Below are positions 1 to 6,126 of a DNA stretch of 11,198 bases, piece by piece. The notes beneath the pieces are model-generated. The model was not told where the DNA came from and searched no databases. It saw nothing but the letters and a program-made list of their open reading frames with translations. The stretch is from NCBI GenBank assembly GCA_028699365.1, contig JAQVUQ010000049.1:1-11198 (forward strand), read 5' to 3'. The DNA is from UBA5359 sp028699365 [NCBI: bacterium] (lineage in GTDB: Bacteria; UBP13; UBA5359). The translations under genes and the position numbers were made by a program. The first letter of the stretch is position 1; every line of letters begins with the position of its first letter.

Positions 1-472
1 CTTTGATCTGTTCTACCAGCAGGGCAATATCATCCTCGGGATGCACCGTTCCCGAGAGTTCGTCCGCCTTTCTTTTGGCAAGGCTTAGGAGGAGTTCTCC
101 CAGATGCTTCATGATACTTTCCGCTTCGGGACCGGGTAACCTGGCCTCTTTTTCCATGGCGTCGCTCAGCGTCAGAATGAGCCTGTCGGCTTTAAAAGCG
201 AAAGCGTGCGGGTATCGGACAGTCGCTATATCACCGGATATGGCGAATATCCCGGAGTAACCCATCTTGTTGCAAAAGAGGCGAAAGGCGCTTCCGGAAG
301 GCAGGAAGGCCAGCATTCCGGGTTTCAGGTAGTAAAGATGTTCTCCGGTTTCCATGCAAAGCTCGCCGTCGTTGACGAAGATTACTTGCAAGCTGTCGTA
401 AGAATCCGTGCTGAAACTATACCCTATGGGCATACTCTTGCGCCCATAGCAAATTCGTCCTGGTGTTCTCAT
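1..472 (-). CDS. AraC-type transcriptional regulator, N-terminal part (cut by window edge)
   Basis: A minus-strand reading frame opens with ATG at 472 and stays open for 157 codons to the left edge, so the C-terminus is missing. The visible protein reads like the cupin sensor half of AraC/XylS regulators: short beta-strand stretches such as LQVIFVNDGELCMETGEHL and YYLKPGMLAFLPSGSAFRLF (about residues 28-66), then a helical linker (SDAMEKEARL, MKHLGELLLSLAKRK). The helix-turn-helix half would lie outside the window, so the family call is inferred from the fold pattern and the divergent position next to a metabolic gene. An in-frame TAA lies 12 bases upstream, so ATG 472 is the first possible ATG; the AGGA before it sits unusually close (one base), so translation may be weak or start at Met14. 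Known family members bind a small ligand in the cupin and activate neighbouring catabolic genes; the ligand here is unknown. Confidence 0.66.
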   Translation of the reverse strand, partial: MRTPGRICYGRKSMPIGYSFSTDSYDSLQVIFVNDGELCMETGEHLYYLKPGMLAFLPSGSAFRLFCNKMGYSGIFAISGDIATVRYPHAFAFKADRLILTLSDAMEKEARLPGPEAESIMKHLGELLLSLAKRKADELSGTVHPEDDIALLVEQIK

Positions 473-598
473 GTCCTGATTTTACACTTTTTAGTCCTGT
501 ATTTGCAATAAATTCATCATTTTAGTGTATAAAATAATAAATAAGCGGATAAGGGTCCCAGTCCCCCGAAGAATACCATTATATGTGAGGCATGCCTG
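473..598. promoter_or_regulatory. Divergent AT-rich control region
   Basis: This spacer between the divergent AraC-type and URO-D-type genes is clearly AT-richer than the flanking coding sequence, especially 500-545. A possible plus-strand promoter is TTGCAA (503-508) with TATAAA (528-533), but the 19-base spacing is long, so the assignment is weak. CAGGAC occurs twice in the same orientation on the minus strand just before the regulator start, at 473-478 and about 22 bases further upstream. This is where an AraC-type regulator would be expected to bind, but no convincing operator is visible. A GTGAGG at 585-590 is the SD of the downstream gene. Confidence 0.35.
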
Positions 599-1678
599 AT
601 GGAAATGACTCTGCGTGAAAGATACAGCAAAATGATGAACTTTGAAAGGCCGGATAAGCCGTTTATCTGGACCTTCCCGATACGCAAAGCCACCATGGAC
701 GAGTGGTTGAAACAGGGACATCCGGAAGGGGTACGGACGGAAGAGCTGCTGGGCTATGACTGGTTTGACAGTTTACCTTTGGTTACCGGACACTGGCCCC
801 GTTTCGAGAGGGTGATAGTGGAGGAGAAGGACGGGCATATCACCTATTATGACGAGGAGGGTGCCCTGAAGATAGAGGGAGTAGATGCTCAGGGCAGCGG
901 CTTTGTCACCCGCAAGTGGCTGAAGTTCCCGGTCGAGAACCGGGAGGACTTCATCAGGATGAAAGAGGAGAGATATAATCCCGAAGATATGAACAGAAGG
1001 GTGGAAGGGTTTGACGAAGCCATAGCCAGATCGCATACCGGCAACCGTCCTTTTATGGTCGTTATACAAGGCTTTTACTGGACTATGCGCCAGTGGCTGG
1101 GCTTTGAGAACCTGTCGATGGCTTTCTACGATATGCCGGATCTGATAGACGAGATGATGGATTTCATCCTGGAGTATAACGTCAGGCTTCTGGAGAAGCA
1201 CCTCAAGGGGGCCAGAGTGGATTGCCTTATGATAAACGAGGATATGGCCTACAAGACGGCCATGATGGTTTCACCGTCCATATTCAGAGAGAAATTCATT
1301 CCCCGCTATCGCGAGCTGGCGAATGCGGCCAGGGAGAACGGTGTCGACTTAGTCTTTACCGATAGTGACGGGCACGTTAAGGAACTGGTGCCTCTGCTGG
1401 CTGAGGCCGGGGTGGAGGGCCTGAGTCCGGTGGAGATAGCCTCGGAACAGCGTCTTGAAGATCTGGCGGATGCCAACCCGGGGTTCCGTTTCCTGGGAGG
1501 TCTGGACAAGCGGGTTCTGAGTCGCACCAAAGCTGATGTGGAGAGGGAAGTCGTCTCCAAAGCCAAATATATGTACAACCGGGGTGGCTGGATACCGGCG
1601 GTGGATCACGCCGTGCCGGCTGATGCCAAGTTAGAAAACTTCAAATATATGATCGAATTAGTGAAGGAATGCTGGTAG
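599..1678 (+). CDS. Uroporphyrinogen decarboxylase-superfamily protein (non-heme type)
   Basis: This 359-residue protein matches the pattern of the URO-D superfamily (PF01208), which includes heme-pathway URO-D and corrinoid-linked methyltransferases such as MtaA. Family-like segments are the opening TLRERYSKMMNFERPDKPF, DCLMINEDMAYKTAMMVSPS (208-227), TDSDGH (254-259), GLSPVEI (274-280), GGLDKRVL (300-307) and AVDHAVP (334-340). The RQAGRYLPEY-type arginine motif of true URO-D is absent near the N-terminus, so a role in heme synthesis is unlikely. Such paralogues often sit beside AraC-type regulators and sugar genes and may be methyl- or demethyl-transferases, but the substrate is unknown. 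ATG 599 is preferred over ATG 605 because GTGAGG (585-590) is 8 bases away. It is divergent from the AraC-type gene and may be its target. No corrinoid protein gene is visible nearby. Confidence 0.85.
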   Translation: MEMTLRERYSKMMNFERPDKPFIWTFPIRKATMDEWLKQGHPEGVRTEELLGYDWFDSLPLVTGHWPRFERVIVEEKDGHITYYDEEGALKIEGVDAQGSGFVTRKWLKFPVENREDFIRMKEERYNPEDMNRRVEGFDEAIARSHTGNRPFMVVIQGFYWTMRQWLGFENLSMAFYDMPDLIDEMMDFILEYNVRLLEKHLKGARVDCLMINEDMAYKTAMMVSPSIFREKFIPRYRELANAARENGVDLVFTDSDGHVKELVPLLAEAGVEGLSPVEIASEQRLEDLADANPGFRFLGGLDKRVLSRTKADVEREVVSKAKYMYNRGGWIPAVDHAVPADAKLENFKYMIELVKECW

Positions 1679-1715
1679 GGGTTAAAAGCTCATATAAAAC
1701 GCAGTATCCTCTTTC

Positions 1716-2036
1716 TTATTTGTTGGGAAAGCTTGATATAAAGAGCGGTTGTCCGGAATAAACGGAAAGGACGACAAATACTACGCCTATTAGCAGGAGG
1801 ATTATAAGTGTTCCTATTGCACGGGTGTTGTTTCTCATAAAGTAAAGGGCGTGCGATACAGTATGTGGAATGTGTTCAGGGTCACTGATTCCGCGAGCGT
1901 ATAGTACGGAGCGAATGAGCAGGAAAACCTCGTCATCCTTATGATCAAAGGAAAGATTATTATATATTTCCAGCAGTTCCTCTGTGCTCATGGCCTCGAG
2001 TTCATTTCGAACATTCTTATTGCTGTTTAGAAGCAC
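1716..2036 (-). CDS. Small single-pass membrane protein, unknown function
   Basis: I do not recognise this 106-residue protein. Residues 1-70 are soluble and charged, with a helical LEAMSTEELLEIYNNL segment (13-28), and are followed by one strongly hydrophobic stretch (about 73-94, rich in I, L and V) and a short tail. The start is GTG at 2036: AGGAGG at 2043-2048 lies exactly 6 bases upstream, whereas the nearby ATG at 2041 is only one base from the SD and opens a four-codon dead end. The gene converges on the URO-D-type gene with a 37-base gap and is divergent from the alpha-galactosidase. The MSTEELLEIYNNLSFDHKDDE segment recalls short repeats in proteins that track protein turnover or stress, but this is too weak for a functional call. 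The perfect SD makes it a real gene in my judgement. Confidence 0.72.
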   Translation of the reverse strand: MLLNSNKNVRNELEAMSTEELLEIYNNLSFDHKDDEVFLLIRSVLYARGISDPEHIPHTVSHALYFMRNNTRAIGTLIILLLIGVVFVVLSVYSGQPLFISSFPNK

Positions 2037-2042
2037 GGCATA

Positions 2043-2048
2043 CCTCCT
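2043..2048 (-). promoter_or_regulatory. SD that fixes a GTG start
   Basis: The minus strand reads AGGAGG here. Spacing to GTG 2036 is 6 bases, which is ideal; spacing to the ATG at 2041 is one base, which is too short. This selects GTG as the start of the small membrane protein. Confidence 0.75.
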
Positions 2049-2123
2049 GTAGTCTTGATTAACGCTACTTCTCTGCCCAGGTGACTTATTCCTTCCCGGC
2101 AGCTTATATCATCTGCTGTAATA

Positions 2124-2132
2124 TGCTATAAA
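2124..2132 (+). promoter_or_regulatory. Possible extended -10 promoter element for the alpha-galactosidase gene
   Basis: TGC followed by TATAAA (2127-2132) forms an extended -10 element about 34 bases before the start codon. The expected -35 position (2104-2109, TTATAT) is poor. It is a candidate only, in the 129-base spacer between divergent genes. Confidence 0.35.
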
Positions 2133-2165
2133 TAGGCTGTAAGTAATCAGGGGGAGGCTTTACCT

Positions 2166-4025
2166 ATGCTTATGATAGAAGAGAGTACTGCCGGACTGGT
2201 ATTATCCGGCAGTTGTTGTAATTATCCGTTGAACGTCGAATTGCGCCTTGAAACAGGGGGAGCAGCGGTTCTTATGCGACCTGGCGCGGACGGGTCCGTA
2301 TGGCGGGATGAGTCGGGCGATTGGCAGGCGAGGCTGACCGTATCGCAGATAAGCCCATCAATGTTGAGATTGGAGATGCGTCTGTGTTCGGTTGGTACGC
2401 TTCGGCATCTGGATTGCTGTTACCTTGAAATGCGGGGGGACGGCTGCGATTTTCCGGCCGTGGGCTCCAGGATGCTTATCGTCTCTTCACCCGATATGAT
2501 CCATGAGAGAGTAGCTGTCTTAGGCGGCGCCGGGCAGAATAACAATGAGGAGTTGCTCTCAAGATTTGCTACGGTTGTTATCGATGCGGATAGCAGGTCG
2601 GCAATGCTCGCAGGTATCGGAGGGCCAACCTCGGATTTCTCGCTCTTTACTGTGCGGGAGGGCGTACTCAGGGCCGGCTGTGAGGTGGGAAGACCGGTTG
2701 ATGAGGTCACTTTCCCTCTGGTTGTCGGCATAGGAGATGATCCGTTGTTGCTGCTGGAAGAGTACGGGGATTATCTGCGTGATGCTGCCGCCTGTCGTCC
2801 TGGTCCGGTGCCTGTAGGCTGGAACACCTGGGATTATTATATGGGCGCTGTATCGATGGATGATCTGCGGCAGGAAATGCAGGCCATCAGGGAATCGCCT
2901 TTTGGCGACAGGGTAGAATATATCACTATCGATATGGGATGGGAGAACCAGTGGGGCGATTGGCGCATGAACCGCAAATTTCCTTCTTCTTTCAGGGAAG
3001 TTGCCGATGAGATAAAAGGCTACGGTTTCACGCCCGGGATATGGGTGGCTCCGTTGCAGGTCAGTGTGTACGCTCCGCTGGCACGGCATCGTCCGGATTT
3101 ACTCGTCCATGATGCCGACGGGCAGATGGTGGTCTCCAATGTCTCTCCTTTTGGGCTGATGGCTATGCTGGACCTGACTCTGCCTGAGGTTCAGAAGCAT
3201 CTGCACTATCTCTTCAGCAGCATGCGTGAAGCAGGCTTCTCTCTGTTTAAGATAGATTATCTCTATCCTGATTACATAAACCTGATGCCGAGCCCGTCCG
3301 ACGGCAGTACGGGCAAGGCCGGGGTAATACGGAAATGCCTGGAAGTTATTCGCGAGGCCATAGGAGACGAGGCGCACCTGTTATGCTGCGGCACGCCGCC
3401 TGAGTGCTCTCTGGGTCTGGCGGACAGCAACAGGGCAACTACGGATATTCATAATTTCTGGGGACATATTCGCCACAATACCAGGCAACTGGCGGTGCGT
3501 TACTGGATGAACGGCAGGCTCTGGGTCAACGATCCGGACTTTGCCATAGTCCGTTCCGCTGCCACTTCATCCGATCCGCATCTTAACGGGTATTACAAGA
3601 GAAGGCCGCTGCTGGATTATGATGATTTCTGGATGGCCGGCCCGGAAGCGACACCGGATGAGTTGAAGGTCTGGCTGACGATGGTTTATCTGAGCGCCGG
3701 CTCGGTTTTCTTCAGTGATTCCTTCTGCCGCCTAAACGACAAGGGAATGGAGACGTTGGGAAGGTTGCTGCCGGGCTTGCCTGAACCGGCCAGGCCTGTC
3801 GATCTGTTTGAGAACGATCCACCACGCTTCTGGTCGGCCGATTGCGGGCATGGCCGGGTTCTGGGCATATTCAACTGGGATGATGTGGATTGCCGGCTGG
3901 AGATACCGGCGCATCTGAGAATATCCGGTACGGCAACGGATTTCTGGACCGGTGAAAAGATGGAAATACCGGGAGAGGTATCACTTCCGCCCCGGTCAGT
4001 CTGTCTCCTTGTCCTTGATAGCTGA
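2166..4025 (+). CDS. GH36-type alpha-galactosidase (melibiase family)
   Basis: This 619-residue glycoside hydrolase probably removes alpha-linked galactose from oligosaccharides such as melibiose or raffinose; the exact substrate is inferred from the family. The N-terminal ~210 residues fit the beta-sandwich domain, followed by a TIM barrel with GWNTWDYY (218-225), ITIDMGWE (253-260) and GIWVAPL (291-297). The probable nucleophile is Asp364 in LFKIDYLY, and the probable acid/base is Asp427 in NRATTDIHNFW. A C-terminal beta domain ends at about 619. There is no signal peptide, so it should act in the cytoplasm on imported sugar, although no transporter is visible here. ATG 2166 is chosen because GGGGAGG (2151-2157) is 8 bases upstream; Met3 would be too distant. 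At about 620 residues it is shorter than the 700-plus-residue GH36 enzymes. Related GH36 proteins can have other alpha-galactoside or alpha-N-acetylgalactosaminide specificities. Its last 30 bases overlap the convergent small gene. Confidence 0.87.
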   Translation: MLMIEESTAGLVLSGSCCNYPLNVELRLETGGAAVLMRPGADGSVWRDESGDWQARLTVSQISPSMLRLEMRLCSVGTLRHLDCCYLEMRGDGCDFPAVGSRMLIVSSPDMIHERVAVLGGAGQNNNEELLSRFATVVIDADSRSAMLAGIGGPTSDFSLFTVREGVLRAGCEVGRPVDEVTFPLVVGIGDDPLLLLEEYGDYLRDAAACRPGPVPVGWNTWDYYMGAVSMDDLRQEMQAIRESPFGDRVEYITIDMGWENQWGDWRMNRKFPSSFREVADEIKGYGFTPGIWVAPLQVSVYAPLARHRPDLLVHDADGQMVVSNVSPFGLMAMLDLTLPEVQKHLHYLFSSMREAGFSLFKIDYLYPDYINLMPSPSDGSTGKAGVIRKCLEVIREAIGDEAHLLCCGTPPECSLGLADSNRATTDIHNFWGHIRHNTRQLAVRYWMNGRLWVNDPDFAIVRSAATSSDPHLNGYYKRRPLLDYDDFWMAGPEATPDELKVWLTMVYLSAGSVFFSDSFCRLNDKGMETLGRLLPGLPEPARPVDLFENDPPRFWSADCGHGRVLGIFNWDDVDCRLEIPAHLRISGTATDFWTGEKMEIPGEVSLPPRSVCLLVLDS

Positions 4026-4196
4026 GCCGGCAGTCTCATCGCTTATGCTGACCCGGGCTCCCGCTTCTGAGTGATCCAGCTTGGCTTCCAGAGCACGGCG
4101 GCGCACTTCGTCGTGATCGCTGCCGCGACGGAGCATGGCTGTAAAAAATAACAACACGATCGCTGCTATGAGGCAGCCGGCTATTGTATTCTGCAT
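3996..4196 (-). CDS. Tiny single-pass membrane protein, unknown function
   Basis: This predicted 66-residue protein starts at ATG 4196, where GGGAGG on the minus strand (4203-4208) lies 6 bases upstream. A longer frame begins at 4238, but it has no SD and would place 14 polar residues before the membrane segment. Residues 3-22 (NTIAGCLIAAIVLLFFTAML) are a clear membrane helix, followed by RR and a charged, helix-prone cytoplasmic tail (DHDEVRRRALEAKL, 27-40), then an acidic, Ser/Ala-rich end. The arginines after the helix suggest the C-terminus is inside. I do not recognise the family. The 3' end overlaps the alpha-galactosidase stop region by 30 bases in a tail-to-tail arrangement, and the gene is divergent from the winged-helix regulator, so both could share the 4197-4378 control region. 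Confidence 0.6.
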   Translation of the reverse strand: MQNTIAGCLIAAIVLLFFTAMLRRGSDHDEVRRRALEAKLDHSEAGARVSISDETAGSAIKDKETD

Positions 4197-4326
4197 GCTG
4201 AACCTCCCACGGTCTATTATTCTGCAGCAGCGATCCAAATCCCTCTCTTCTCTGAGTCATAGATACCCCCGGACTGCCTTGATCAATCCTGCGACCATGC
4301 CGAGTTTGCCTTCGTACACTTATGGG

Positions 4327-4364
4327 TATGACATGATGTAAGTCATATCTCGTGATGAGATATG
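4327..4364. promoter_or_regulatory. Two overlapping inverted repeats before the winged-helix gene
   Basis: TATGAC (4327-4332) pairs with GTCATA (4342-4347) across 9 bases, and CATATCTC (4344-4351) pairs perfectly with GAGATATG (4357-4364) across 5 bases. The two share CATA at 4344-4347. The second ends where the SD GGAGGAG (4364-4370) begins. They could be dimer-binding operators for autoregulation, or mutually exclusive RNA hairpins controlling access to the SD. A weak promoter may lie upstream (TTGCCT at 4306-4311, with TATGAC as a poor -10). Confidence 0.6.
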
Positions 4365-4378
4365 GAGGAGAATACCCG

Positions 4379-4735
4379 ATGCTGGATATCCATCTCGCTG
4401 ATCCGCAGACTGAGCGCTTTATCAGAGAAGTGGTTAACGATTTCACCAAACTCGATATAGTGCTGTTCTTCAGCCGAAACCGGGGGCATGAGGCACCGAT
4501 TGATGAGATAGCCCGCTATACGGGAAGAAGCGGTGCTGATATAGAAAAGGCGCTTGCCTTTCTGGAAGATTCCGGCTTGATTGTGACCGTTCGCGAGATG
4601 GAAAAATTGTACGGATTGAGCGACGATGCTTCCATCCGTGCAAGAGTAGAGGATCTGCTGAGACTATACGATAACATAACCGAACGCCTGAAAATAATCT
4701 CCATTCTGATTCAAACATCGGAATTTTCTCAATAA
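4379..4735 (+). CDS. Small winged-helix transcriptional regulator
   Basis: This 118-residue protein has the layout of an ArsR/MarR-like winged helix. A first helix spans about 12-35 (RFIREVVNDFTKLDIVLFF), APIDEIARYTGR (39-50) forms the turn helix, and SGADIEKALAFLEDSGL (51-67) the recognition helix. A beta wing follows at about 68-80 (IVTVREMEKLYGL), then a C-terminal helix (83-112) fit for dimerisation. No cysteine pair or other metal site is visible, so its signal is unknown. The start is ATG 4379, not the upstream ATG at 4352, because GGAGGAG (4364-4370) is 8 bases away and 4352 lies inside an inverted-repeat loop. The inverted repeats in front of the gene suggest autoregulation. A receiver-domain gene follows 100 bases downstream, so the pair may be a regulatory module; I do not know its targets. 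Confidence 0.72.
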   Translation: MLDIHLADPQTERFIREVVNDFTKLDIVLFFSRNRGHEAPIDEIARYTGRSGADIEKALAFLEDSGLIVTVREMEKLYGLSDDASIRARVEDLLRLYDNITERLKIISILIQTSEFSQ

Positions 4736-4763
4736 ATAGGATTCCATGCATTTATGTAGAATT

Positions 4764-4782
4764 AAGCTCATATAGAGCTTTT
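4764..4782 (+). terminator. Weak hairpin after the winged-helix gene
   Basis: AAGCTC (4764-4769) and GAGCTT (4775-4780) form a perfect 6-bp stem with a 5-base loop, followed by only a short T run. It sits 28 bases past the stop of the winged-helix gene. It is a marginal terminator, so read-through into the receiver gene is plausible. Confidence 0.35.
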
Positions 4783-4835
4783 CAGGCACGGTGGTTGTTG
4801 GCTGTACCTGGCAGACATTATCGGGGGATAGGCGT

Positions 4836-5816
4836 ATGAGTGACAGAGATAGAATTCTGGTAGTTGACGACGAAAGGCATATCTGTAATTTGCTCAGCGA
4901 GGTCCTTACCGACGAGGGCTTTCAGGTGGAGACGGCCTGCGACGGCAATGCGGCAATTAAGCTGCTTCAGGAAAAGAGCTTCGATCTTCTCATGACAGAC
5001 ATCAAGATGCCTTCCATGGACGGGATATCGCTGTCCCGGTGGGTGGATAAGAATTGCGACCTGCCGGTGATAATCCTGACGGGCTATCCCAGCGAGGAAA
5101 CCAGCATGGAAGCTCTTCGCAGCGGTGTCGCCGATTATCTGGTGAAACCCTTTGATATCAACCAGATCGTTCTGGTTATCCGTCGTACTCTCAACCGCAG
5201 CCGGTTGCGTGCTCAGGCCAGAAGGCTGAACGATGCTCTGGACAATGAGATGTCCAGGCTTGCAGGCCCGGAGGCCGATGCCGCTTCCGGTCACTTGCTG
5301 GACATAGTGAAACAGGTGTCAGGCAGGGTTAAGAGCATCTCCGCGGGCAGTATGGCTTCTCTATCGGTAAGCACGACGCCGGGATTGCTCTCTTTGCTCA
5401 AAGACAACGCATCTCTTCTGGGTATAAAGGGCGCGCTGCTTATGCAAAGGGGCCGGGAGGAGTTTGTGCCTGTGGAGAGTTTCGGTCTCAGTGATAAATA
5501 TACATCCGTCTCCTCGTTCACCGATGAGATTTACCTGGCGGCCCAGGCCGGCCAGAGGGGCGGGGAGGTCGTAATGCGGGATCTGGCGCAGTGCGGCAAT
5601 ATGATTCACCGGGATCTTCTTTTGCGGGAGGGAGTAGGTTCTGTATACTGCTATCAATTGGGATCACCGCAGTGTCGCTGCGGCGCCGGGGTGGTTTACG
5701 GCAGTGGATCCAACTCTCTTCAGGGGACTGTCAAGCGGGTGATCTATCTTCTGCTGGAGCAGGCAGGTCTGGAGATGCGTCAACGGGAGTATCTCAGCCA
5801 GCTCAATGCCGTTTGA
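4836..5816 (+). CDS. Response-regulator receiver protein with GAF-like C-terminus
   Basis: Residues 5-120 are a canonical receiver domain. Asp11 and Asp12 in LVVDDE bind Mg, Asp55 in LLMTDIKMPSMDG is the phosphoacceptor, Thr82 is in ILTGYP, and Lys104 is in YLVKPFD. An amphipathic helical linker follows (about 110-170), then a region (about 183-320) resembling a GAF domain, with TTPGLLSLLKDNASLLGIKGALLM and the ending YLLLEQAGLEMRQREYL. No helix-turn-helix, GGDEF, HD or kinase motif is visible, so this is a receiver-sensor protein whose output is probably protein-protein. C-terminal cysteines (C253, C272, C280, C282) may matter for redox or metal sensing, but this is speculative. The start is ATG 4836 with GGGGGA (4823-4828) 7 bases upstream; the GTG at 4791 has no SD. 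The protein is 326 residues. No partner histidine kinase is in the window. Confidence 0.85.
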   Translation: MSDRDRILVVDDERHICNLLSEVLTDEGFQVETACDGNAAIKLLQEKSFDLLMTDIKMPSMDGISLSRWVDKNCDLPVIILTGYPSEETSMEALRSGVADYLVKPFDINQIVLVIRRTLNRSRLRAQARRLNDALDNEMSRLAGPEADAASGHLLDIVKQVSGRVKSISAGSMASLSVSTTPGLLSLLKDNASLLGIKGALLMQRGREEFVPVESFGLSDKYTSVSSFTDEIYLAAQAGQRGGEVVMRDLAQCGNMIHRDLLLREGVGSVYCYQLGSPQCRCGAGVVYGSGSNSLQGTVKRVIYLLLEQAGLEMRQREYLSQLNAV

Positions 5817-5823
5817 TTTGAAC

Positions 5824-5852
5824 TTGTAACCGACCCTTTCCCATGCTATAAT
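5824..5852 (+). promoter_or_regulatory. Sigma-A-type promoter for the yqzL-pheST leader transcript
   Basis: TTGTAA (5824-5829) and a perfect TATAAT (5847-5852) are separated by 17 bases, with TGC directly before the -10 (extended -10). The expected start site is near 5859. This is the best promoter in the window and probably drives the YqzL-like gene, the leader ORF and pheST together. Confidence 0.75.
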
Positions 5853-5888
5853 GCTGGTAATTTATTTCGTCCGGGGAAGGATGTTCGT

Positions 5889-5978
5889 ATGACTCTGTCG
5901 GGGTGGCTGTGGCAGCTCTTCGAACAGTGCGGTATAGTCGACATCTACCTCTTATACAAGGATGTAACCGGCTTATAG
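5889..5978 (+). CDS. YqzL-like small protein
   Basis: A 29-codon gene starts at ATG 5889 with AAGGA (5877-5881) 7 bases upstream, about 30 bases after the predicted transcription start. WQLFEQCGIVDIYLLYKD at residues 8-25 matches the characteristic core of the YqzL family (aromatic-rich first helix, G-x-I/V-D/E-x-YLLYK), known from Bacillota, with no established function. Typical YqzL proteins are longer, about 45-50 residues; this one stops soon after the core, so it is a short version. In Bacillus, yqzL lies near era and recO, whereas here it precedes pheST. The sequence would be easily missed by gene callers. It may be a real protein, a leader peptide, or both. The nearby ATG at 5881 gives only a two-codon dead end (MFV). 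Confidence 0.6.
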   Translation: MTLSGWLWQLFEQCGIVDIYLLYKDVTGL

Positions 5979-6000
5979 GGGCTTGGACCGGAGAAAGCCG

Positions 6001-6057
6001 ATGATTGAAAAGAGGTCGTTTTTTAAATGGGGTTTACGACTGTACTCTGATAGATAA
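6001..6057 (+). CDS. Candidate pheST leader peptide with tandem Phe codons
   Basis: An 18-codon ORF (MIEKRSFFKWGLRLYSDR) starts at ATG 6001 with GGAG (5990-5993) 7 bases upstream, a good SD. Its two consecutive Phe codons are at 6019-6024, in the leader of the phenylalanyl-tRNA synthetase genes and ahead of an intrinsic terminator, the arrangement seen in the E. coli pheST leader peptide PheM. The two Phe codons lie within a small imperfect hairpin (GTCG 6015-6018 with CGAC 6037-6040). I infer that ribosome stalling at Phe codons could alter downstream folding, but the codons are about 44 bases before the first strong hairpin arm, farther than in the classical design. The ORF could also be chance; the SD and Phe pair argue otherwise. 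Confidence 0.5.
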   Translation: MIEKRSFFKWGLRLYSDR

Positions 6058-6067
6058 TGAAACCGTG

Positions 6068-6084
6068 AAGTCTGGGACAGGCTT
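6068..6084 (+). promoter_or_regulatory. Leader hairpin upstream of the pheST attenuator
   Basis: AAGTCTG (6068-6074) pairs with CAGGCTT (6078-6084), a 7-bp stem (one G-U) with a GGA loop. Its 3' arm AGGCT can instead pair with AGTCT (6093-6097), the 5' arm of the terminator, forming a weaker antiterminator. Arms 1 and 3, and 2 and 4, are near copies, so the leader can in principle switch between two folds. Confidence 0.45.
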
Positions 6085-6092
6085 TTAAGGGT

Positions 6093-6126
6093 AGTCTACG
6101 CTCTTCCAGGGTGTAGGCTTTTTTTT
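6093..6126 (+). terminator. Intrinsic terminator or attenuator before pheS
   Basis: Bases 6093-6103 pair with 6109-6119 to form an 11-bp stem (including G-U pairs) with a TTCCA loop, followed by eight T (6119-6126, the first being the last paired base). It ends 20 bases before the pheS start, with the pheS SD (AGGGGGA) right after. This position, inside the transcript that must reach pheS, makes it an attenuator rather than an end-of-operon terminator. Confidence 0.8.

Noticed and set aside
491-721. Minus-strand 76-codon frame ending MMNLLQIQD
   Set aside because: It overlaps the start of the URO-D-like gene antisense and has no SD or family pattern.
1679-1715. Terminator between the URO-D-like gene and the convergent small gene
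   Set aside because: I see no stable stem with a T run in the 37-base gap.
2030-2041. Four-codon ORF (MPCF) starting at ATG 2041 on the minus strand as a leader peptide
   Set aside because: The ATG is one base from the SD, too close for efficient initiation; the SD serves GTG 2036.
2559-3089. Minus-strand reading frame opposite the alpha-galactosidase
   Set aside because: It is antisense to GH36 active-site motifs, has no SD and no recognisable product.
4135-4341. Plus-strand 68-codon frame MAVKNNNT...
   Set aside because: It has no SD, is antisense to the better-supported membrane-protein gene, and its content is unremarkable.
4036-4449. Minus-strand frame overlapping the tiny membrane-protein gene
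   Set aside because: The alternative frame starting at 4196 has a proper SD and a clean membrane helix; this one crosses the winged-helix gene and its control region and has no such support.
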